From Bolinopsis microptera (taxonomy: Eukaryota; Ctenophora; Tentaculata; Lobata; Bolinopsidae): a DNA stretch of 64,000 nt. The notes under the pieces are model-generated. The model made no database searches and was not told the DNA's origin. It was given only the letters and a program-made list of their open reading frames with translations. The position numbers and the translations under genes were made by a program. Numbering within the stretch: the first letter of the stretch is position 1; each line of letters opens with the position of its first letter. The stretch is from assembly GCF_026151205.1 (NCBI RefSeq), contig NC_087077.1, positions 7,307,983 through 7,371,982 of the forward strand, in the 5' to 3' direction. Shown here in pieces: positions 57,101-64,000 of this stretch.

Positions 57101-58611
57101 CCTTATATAAATAATCTCAATACGGAAATATAACAGCCTACTTTGGCACTTAATCGGGGTGTTACCCACACCTGGTGATTCAAGTGCTCCAGCCAGCAGA
57201 ATGATATATCTTATCACGTACAACACGGCATTTACAATAATTAGACTCCCTGGATGATCACGAACGCTCTCTCTCCAAATATTTACAAACATTAGCTGGT
57301 CCGCTCTTGGGACTGATCAAATGAACACGTCGCATGTATTTACTAGCTGTGAAACCAGTGTACAGAATCGGTTTACTTCCTACAATCTCACTTCTTCCTT
57401 TTACTTCTTCCTTATAATATCTCGTCCTCGACCTCTACCTTCCTTGAACTTCTTCCGGCTTTCACAATACTTGAATTATTCTTGTGGTGGCTCATCCGGG
57501 TCACCTTCTCCTCATGCTGCATTTATTTATTTGAACACAATGCTGGTTTGAAACTTATTCAAAAAGTAGAGAAGGTATTATTTACTGTTTGGTGATACAT
57601 GTAAGCAAATCGTGGCGACAAAGAATGGTCACCCCGATAAAGTCACTGGGGTTCTTGAAACGTATATCCAGATCCCAGTTCAATATCTATTTAACGGAGT
57701 TTTATATTAACAGGAAACGATGCAACAGAGTCGATATATTTTAATGTTGCCATGGGGTGGCAAGTCCCCATACATCGTGGTCCGGTAGTTTTATTGCGTC
57801 CTAATATAATATGAAGAGAGTTACAAGGGTTACAAGAGTTATGAATTATAAATGATACGATAGTTAGTGAAAACAGAACCTTTATAAAAACATAATATGT
57901 AAATCGTCTTCAGCTAAATGCTCTAATGAATAAACCAAGAAGTGAAGAAGTAATAATCCCAGTTACTATTTTAGTGTGGAAAATAACCTTGTTGGAGTAC
58001 AAACCCGGACTCATATTCTGATTTCTGGTGGCCCATAAACATCTTGATTTGTAATAATTCTATTAAAAACTCAAATATTGCTAACATTTTAATAATCCTC
58101 TTAAGTAATATAATTGAACAATGCCAACATTATATGCTTTGTAATAATCGTCTAATAATAAAATGATAACAATAGTTTGCAGCAATCCTCTATAGTCTAC
58201 ACTAAACTAATACAAATCATTCCACTCTACACCACGAACCGTCTTGTCTGTGATCCAATCAATTTGTATCGGTGAGAACAATGCCTCTGTCCACGTGCTA
58301 AACCGCACCACACCATTATTTTCCCCAACAAAAGGTCCGCTGTTGGATCTTCACAAGTTTTGATAAAAGATGATTGTACAGCACTTAGTTTAGCTTGCCT
58401 CCCTTATATTTATAAGCGGATCAATAGAGATCCGCATTACTCTGCCCTATTGTAAGATACAGGGGTTATTGTATTAATAAAATAAGGCTGTGTGCGTGTA
58501 GAGCTTAACCAAATAATGAGGATTCTTTCGAGTAACTATTCAAGTAGTACTATGTAGATGGTAATACTCTTTCTTTATCGTAGACTAGCTCCTACATCTT
58601 AAAATTCCTGG
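54116..58611. other. Non-coding stretch, nothing recognised
   Basis: AT-rich with a C run at 55815-55828 and short tandem motifs (AAGTAACCATAT near 55880). Open frames such as 56471-56674 and 57321-57551 show no family features. Confidence 0.5.
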
Positions 58612-58612
58612 T

Positions 58613-58680
58613 ACAGTAAAACCCCGATTGGTCGCGGTAGATCAGGGTTTACGTTAAATCGGGGTTTAATGTACATATTT
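58613..58680. mobile_element. Possible pogo-like remnant
   Basis: CAGTAAAACCCCGATTGGTC followed ~40 bp later by the partial inverse AAATCGGGGTTTAA resembles the ends of pogo/Tigger elements, which start CAGTAAAACC. Too short and incomplete for a firm call. Confidence 0.35.
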
Positions 58681-58911
58681 ACTGATTCGCAGCCCTCTAC
58701 TGCCCTAATTAGTAATTACTTATCACTGCCGCTGTAATTAATGAATTTGCCCAATTATGATTGAATGAATGATGATTTAGCCCGCTGAAATATTATGACG
58801 TCACATTACAGATTGTACTCTGCAGTGAGAGGTCAACAACCGGCTCCTTCAGACATCTAGCGCTTATAACATCGTCATGTTTTAAAAGGTTTTACATAAC
58901 TCGGCCCAACT

Positions 58912-59244
58912 ACCAGTACCAGTATCACAGTGATGATGGTGACCACTACCAGTGTCACAGTGAAGGTGGTGACCAGTACCAGTGTCACAGTGACGGTGGT
59001 GACCAGTACCAGTGTCACAGTGACGGTGGTGACCAGTACCAGTGTCACAGTGACGGTGGTGACCAGTACCAGTGTCACAGTGACGGTGGTGACCAGTACC
59101 AGTGTCACAGTGACGGTGGTGATCAGTACCAGTGTCACAGTGAAGGTGGTGACCAATACCAGTGTCACAGTGACGGTGATGACTAGTACCTGTGTCACAA
59201 TGATGATGGTGACCAGTACCAGTGTCACAGTGACGGTGGTTCCT
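58912..59244. repeat. 30 bp minisatellite
   Basis: About eleven 30 bp units around CCAGTGTCACAGTGACGG and TGGTGACCAGTA. Both strands stay open because the period is a multiple of three; the resulting Thr/Val-rich frames are not genes. Confidence 0.93.
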
Positions 59245-62110
59245 GGCTCGTCTTTAAAAAATCCAGTGTAAATTGCTTAGGTAACAAAAAAAGCATAATT
59301 ATACCGTATTGAGACATGTACACACACAGTGGGTATTATGAGGTGTGATCATAGAAGTGCAAAACTCATTATCTCAACTATGATCATAGTCTTACTGTAC
59401 TATTGTATACACTTTGGTGTATTTGATTGGATACTTCTCAGAAGATACCGGGGAAAACTTTCATCTTCATTCATTTAAATTGAATCTCATGTTTGTTTCA
59501 GTAGTAAACTTGCTGGATTACTTCAATTTTTGGGGGAAACGAATGAAAATTGTACCCTGGTTAATATCATATGGTTTGCAGCCGTCAACCGTTAAGCCAC
59601 TATAAACCCATCACCGTAAAGATTCTGGCAAATTTCTGAACTGGTAACTTCTCAGATCATGACCGGAAATAACTTTGATCTTGATTAATTGAATCCCCAG
59701 CATGCCTACTGTCCTTCATTTTTATCTCTGTTGAAGAAGCTACTCAAGACGAGTTTTGAGATCCAGAATTCTTCATTTAATTATTCTTGAGTACCCCTAT
59801 AAGTATAGAGACAATAATTCAGTGAAGCATAGACTGCTCTATCCTTAAGTATAAATGAAAACAGAATATCCCGCGATTATTATTCAGAAATTGAATAAAA
59901 CCTAAAACGAAATATGAAACTCTTTTTAAAAATGGATGGAATAAAACATAAATATAATATCCTGCAAATAGTATGATTGATTGGGGGACTGGTCCGTAGT
60001 ACCAGCCAATGTTTACTCAAAAGTAATATATAATTGAAATAAGTTAAAATATTCATCCCCGAGGGGCACGCAGATTATAATTGTGATGTTATCTATTAAA
60101 ACTATTCAATTAAACTTTATTGGTCGAGTCGACTGGCCCTGATCTGCAAGCATATTTGATATTAGTAACTTTATGATGCTGCCTCACCGCAATTAGGTGT
60201 GTTATCAGTGTAGATATGCGCTATGTGGCAGTGAAATAAGGAATGTGCTGTTAGAATGGCAGGTGGTTTGAAATGTTATCTGATTCAGATTGTTTAATTT
60301 GAGCTGTATGAGTTTGGTTTTGAGTGATTATTGACTATGTTCTTTGTGATTTACGTAATCCAGGTAGGTTTTGGAGTAAAAATGGTGGCCATTCGTCGTT
60401 GCAGCCAGCACTTTGCAAGTCTAGTAGTACTTTTTTGACGAATTCTTATATATGTTGATAGAAAATATACTGGATGGGCATGTAATGCGAGTGTTATGCT
60501 CTGAAATGGCGAGCATTGGGCCTTTATAAAAGATGCTAGATCTCAGGTCAGTCTGTGAGTAAATTGATAACCAGTCTAAGTTTTGTTCGTGTGTCGTTCC
60601 ATGTTTGGGTGTGTTAGGAGGGAAAAGTTCTGAAATCGATTTAGGTAACAAACTTACTTCGTTACTTCGTAACTTGAACGGTTAAGACCTCGTGTTCTTT
60701 ATGCACAAACAAAATTTTAAAACTCAAATCCTTCACTGAAATATGAAACTCAATATCTGTTAACCAAGTGCATGGGAAATAAGGACTCAATAAATTATCA
60801 TTCCACCACCCCAGGAATGTTTGCCACAAAATTACAACTAAGACTGGCTTCTCACTGTATAGATATAACATTGTCACTGTGACAGTAAGTACTGAATGTA
60901 CCAGGTGGCTAGTATACATGCTCAACGTACTCACCCACACACACACACACACACACATATATTATATTATATGTGTCTTATATAATATATTTGCATGCTT
61001 TAATAACTTAATATAACACGGAGTGTTCAGTGTATTGGTCGTTGTGAGAGGCTGCCAGGCTGTACATAGCGTTCACGCACATTATCTTAAAGGCTTCGTG
61101 TGCTCTAAAGTCTAACGGTAGATATTATGTAACTCTTTATTAGATACCATGAAGATTTAATAAAGATATAATGTTGTCTACTTGATTATTAATATGTCAT
61201 GTTATATAGACTTGGTTTATACCCATGTTCCTATGATATTGTATTAATTAATTAATTAAGTATCTTATCGTATGTATTGACATGATAATATCATATAGCC
61301 AACATGTGTAATGCTTGTTTGCCTCACTTGAACTTGTGTAGTTCTGGAGGTGGTGTTGTTGAAATTATATTAAAATATTTAATATAATATTATATTATTC
61401 CTATGTAAACCTGTGTAATCATGTATTATCTTGTATAATCCTGTTTATTTACAATAACAAAGAAGAAAGCAATCTCAGGAAAGATGGGGTCCCAGAGTGA
61501 TCTACATTTAGGGGCACGGTCTCTGTTCGTGAAAGGTTGCTGTGTCTAGTGTGTAAGTGTCTGTATCGCTGTGTCTGTAACGCTGCATGTCCTGTCAGAT
61601 CGAGTTGAGAGCGCGATGTGAGAGATTTGGCCTTTGGGGACTGCTATGTTGTTCCAGGAGAAGGAGTGTTTCTGCTTTCTACATTTGGTCTCCGAAAGTA
61701 GGTTTATATTTCACTTTCCTGAGGGCTTAAAGAAAAGTTAAGACCGCCATAGAATAACAATATTATGTATGTGATTGTGCCAACATAACTTATATTATTA
61801 ATAAGTATATTATTAATAAGTCTCATATTTAGAACTCAGCAATATCCACACCCAGTTTTTGTGAAGAACCTGCCAGAATAGATTGTGTATTAAATAATAA
61901 ATAGCAAACATATTATAACCTCCATCTTCTTCTTGTTTATGTCCTTTTAAAGACTTGCCTACTCATTTCTCACGGGTCCCCGTTATCTGCTAACTGTTTG
62001 GCGTATAGCGGGATTCTTGGCGCACGAAGTCGCGTAGGAGGTATTTATTCATTATTGTAATGAAGTTTAAGTACCAAGGCCACATACCTATTAGCACTTA
62101 GTTGTTGTGA
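59245..62110. other. Non-coding stretch with a CA microsatellite
   Basis: (CA)n at 60936-60957 followed by AT-rich palindromic sequence. No gene or transposon recognised. 61480-61720 is somewhat less AT-rich but frames are broken on both strands. Confidence 0.5.
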
Positions 62111-62114
62111 AGCG

Positions 62115-62262
62115 AAAAAGTAACCTGTCAACGTGTGGTTAAAAGCGTTTACAGGTTACCTAGCAACGTGTGGTTAACATCGTTTACAGGTTACCTAGCA
62201 ACGTGTGGTTAACATCTTTTACAGGTTACCTAGCAACATGTGGTTAACAGGTTACTTAGCGC
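62115..62262. repeat. ~37 bp tandem repeat, four units
   Basis: Units contain AACGTGTGGTTAA and TTTACAGGTTACCTAGC. The fourth unit is shortened. Confidence 0.88.
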
Positions 62263-62579
62263 ACGGTTAACGCTGGAACACTTGAAGCATGCAGTTGACG
62301 CATTGACCAGCAACATAAACTAGTACAGAAACTAATAAACGTATAAACAGAAACATTTAATGGTCTACGAGCTTAGAACCAACCGACCCTTGAAATAAAC
62401 TGATAAACGGAAACTAATAAACTTATAAACAGATGTAACACTTAATTATACACAGTTAACGGATGCCAGAAAAACACCTCTATCACTCCCTCTAACTCCC
62501 TCTTCCTTTCTAGTCTTACCTTCTATCGTCATTTCCCTTCCTCAATCCAAAAAAGGTTTTTACCCAGTTGCTGACTCTC

Positions 62580-62704
62580 GGTTTAATTAAGGTAATTAAT
62601 TAATGTAATTAATTAAGGTAATTAATGAAGGTAATTAATTAAGGTAATTAATTAAGGTAATTAATTAAGGTAATTAATTAAGGTAATTAATTAAGGTAAT
62701 TAAG
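62580..62704. repeat. GGTAATTAATTAA tandem repeat
   Basis: Around nine 13 bp units with minor variants (ATTAATGAAGG, ATTAATGTAA). Confidence 0.93.
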
Positions 62705-63757
62705 GCGGTTATGACAGTAAAAAGGAAGTGGTTAACTGCTAGGAATTATCTTTTCTGTGGTATGTAGCACTTTATCAAATGTCAGGTCACAGATATTACG
62801 AGGTCTTTAGCGTCTCTAGCGTCTTTAACTTGACAAGCGTATTTAAAATTGTTCAAAATAATTCAGAGTACCGCATTTTCTCGACTTCCGCTAAGACGCA
62901 TATCTCGAGCAAAGTATAATTCTTATTTTCTTGAGCTAGCATTAATTAAAATGATATGTCATTAAAACAACCGTTGAGTCGCCGAGTAATCAGATTATTT
63001 AAGAGCACGGGTACCTTCATTTGTACGGTTCGTCCTTCAGGGTCGTCATACAAACACGGTAACTCTATTGTCTGACCGGTAAATAACCCTTGATATCATG
63101 TTGCATTTCTCAATGGATACCACAAACATTATCAGCATGATATATATTAATTCAAACACACGCAATAATAATATAATAATATTATTATATAGTATGCGTT
63201 ATATCTTTTTTATCTTATAATATGTAATGTTAAATCCTCTTTTTTTCATATATATTATGGTTAAACCAGTAAAACAAGGCACCACTTTGCTACATCATTT
63301 TATTGACTTTGAAAAAAGAGCGAAATGCTCAAATGCTGTTACCTTCGATAACAGTGTTTAACTTTAATGCGATGTGCAATGTGCACACTAAATCACACTT
63401 ACTCTGCGTGTGTGTGTGTTGAGAAGGCAAACTTGCTGTCATGCAAAATGTTCACAGTCCAATGGAATTTTTCTTGAGTATGTGCGTATTTGACATTTTT
63501 CCCCTGAAACTAGCTGTGTACAGACCGTAACCAATATAAGTTGGAAGAACTATAAATGCGTGAGGAGACGATATATATATATATAATATTTTATATTATA
63601 TTGAATATCCAGCGAAAGAGTGAATCAGTTATCAAATAGTATCAGCAATGGTCATCCTTAGTCGGTAGTCCTACTTCCCGACTCTGCATCCTTGACTACC
63701 TCCAATACCGCCACTGAGTAGATAATATTATGTAATTATGAGTCTCCTTATGTGTTT
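62705..63757. other. Non-coding stretch, nothing recognised
   Basis: AT-rich, with small TA-rich palindromes near 63170 and 63570. No gene recognised. Confidence 0.5.
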
Positions 63758-64000
63758 AGGCCTTTGATTCTGTAAATCAAGGCCTTTGATTCTGTAAATC
63801 ATGATCTTATTCTTAAGAAACTTAAACTCGTCTTTAATATCGAAGGAAGGCTACTCAAATTCCTAACCAACTATCTTAGTGAACGGGAACAATGTGTTTT
63901 AGTTGATGGTAGACATTCAGAGATCAAACCTGTTTTGTCTGGAGTTCCTCAAGGCTCCGTCCTAGGTCCCATTCTATTTGTCTTATTCATAAACGATCTT
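63758..64000 (+). pseudogene. Non-LTR retrotransposon C, reverse transcriptase start (runs off the window)
   Basis: From 63782 the frame reads [19 protein letters not shown], then [17 protein letters not shown], then [20 protein letters not shown], which are central blocks of a non-LTR reverse transcriptase; the YADD block would lie beyond the window. The beginning is broken: GGCCTTTGATTCTGTAAATC occurs twice in tandem (63759 and 63781). The first copy is out of frame, so the visible piece is 5' truncated or rearranged. Residue differences from retrotransposon B make it a separate family. Confidence 0.85.

Noticed and set aside
58875-59271. Thr/Val-rich frames on both strands
   Set aside because: Direct products of the 30 bp minisatellite, open on both strands.

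Overview
The window is a stretch of animal nuclear DNA. Supporting signs are spliceable genes with metazoan domain architecture, a Pol III-type 5S rRNA gene, vertebrate-type TTAGGG repeats, several non-LTR retrotransposons and many TIR/foldback DNA transposons. The DNA is AT-rich and gene-poor. The gene families and mobile-element load suit a marine invertebrate (cnidarian, sponge, mollusc or similar), but nothing here fixes the phylum, so species assignment is open.

Only three protein genes look intact. On the minus strand at 4025-5731 lies a Golgi-type sulfotransferase resembling carbohydrate sulfotransferase 15, for which a short first exon and a signal-anchor can be proposed. On the plus strand at 8078-9280 lies an extracellular protein with an apple/PAN-like domain, a beta-trefoil-like middle, a sushi-like module and a GPI-type tail, preceded by a gutted tandem copy of itself at 6607-7410. 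On the plus strand at 51682-52389 lies a MARCH-family membrane E3 ubiquitin ligase. A small fragment of a lysosomal phospholipase/LCAT-like gene, a HIRAN-like domain fragment and pieces of at least three non-LTR retrotransposon families make up the rest of the recognisable coding sequence.

The most striking part is 14011-22490, an 8.5 kb Russian-doll palindrome. Its arms begin with the same ~430 bp terminal unit, and each arm carries a full-length, promoter-intact 5S rRNA gene pointing inward and a 33 bp minisatellite. Its left arm is interrupted by a second complete palindromic element of 3.7 kb (15058-18738) flanked by a 6 bp duplication. That element in turn carries a 74 bp mini-transposon flanked by an 8 bp duplication. 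The left minisatellite carries a 211 bp element with a TTAGGG core (9 bp duplication), and the right arm carries a 221 bp element (7 bp duplication). Removing the insertions leaves an ancestral palindrome of about 4.3 kb.

Other regions: 1-2607 is a dimeric ~367 bp satellite. 26822-27161 is a (TAAGGG)n array. 27296-32560 is a broken retrotransposon split by 3.7 kb of foreign DNA. 32527-34620 and 44468-45450 are two copies of another retrotransposon. 35731-42522 is a composite of ATTACTGAAT arrays, three-armed hairpin modules and TIR elements. 47669-50422 is a TIR element packed with a recurring binding-site-like motif. 50608-51348 is a 741 bp TTAA-flanked foldback. From 53.8 kb to the end is mostly unrecognised non-coding DNA with minisatellites and, at the very end, the start of another reverse transcriptase.
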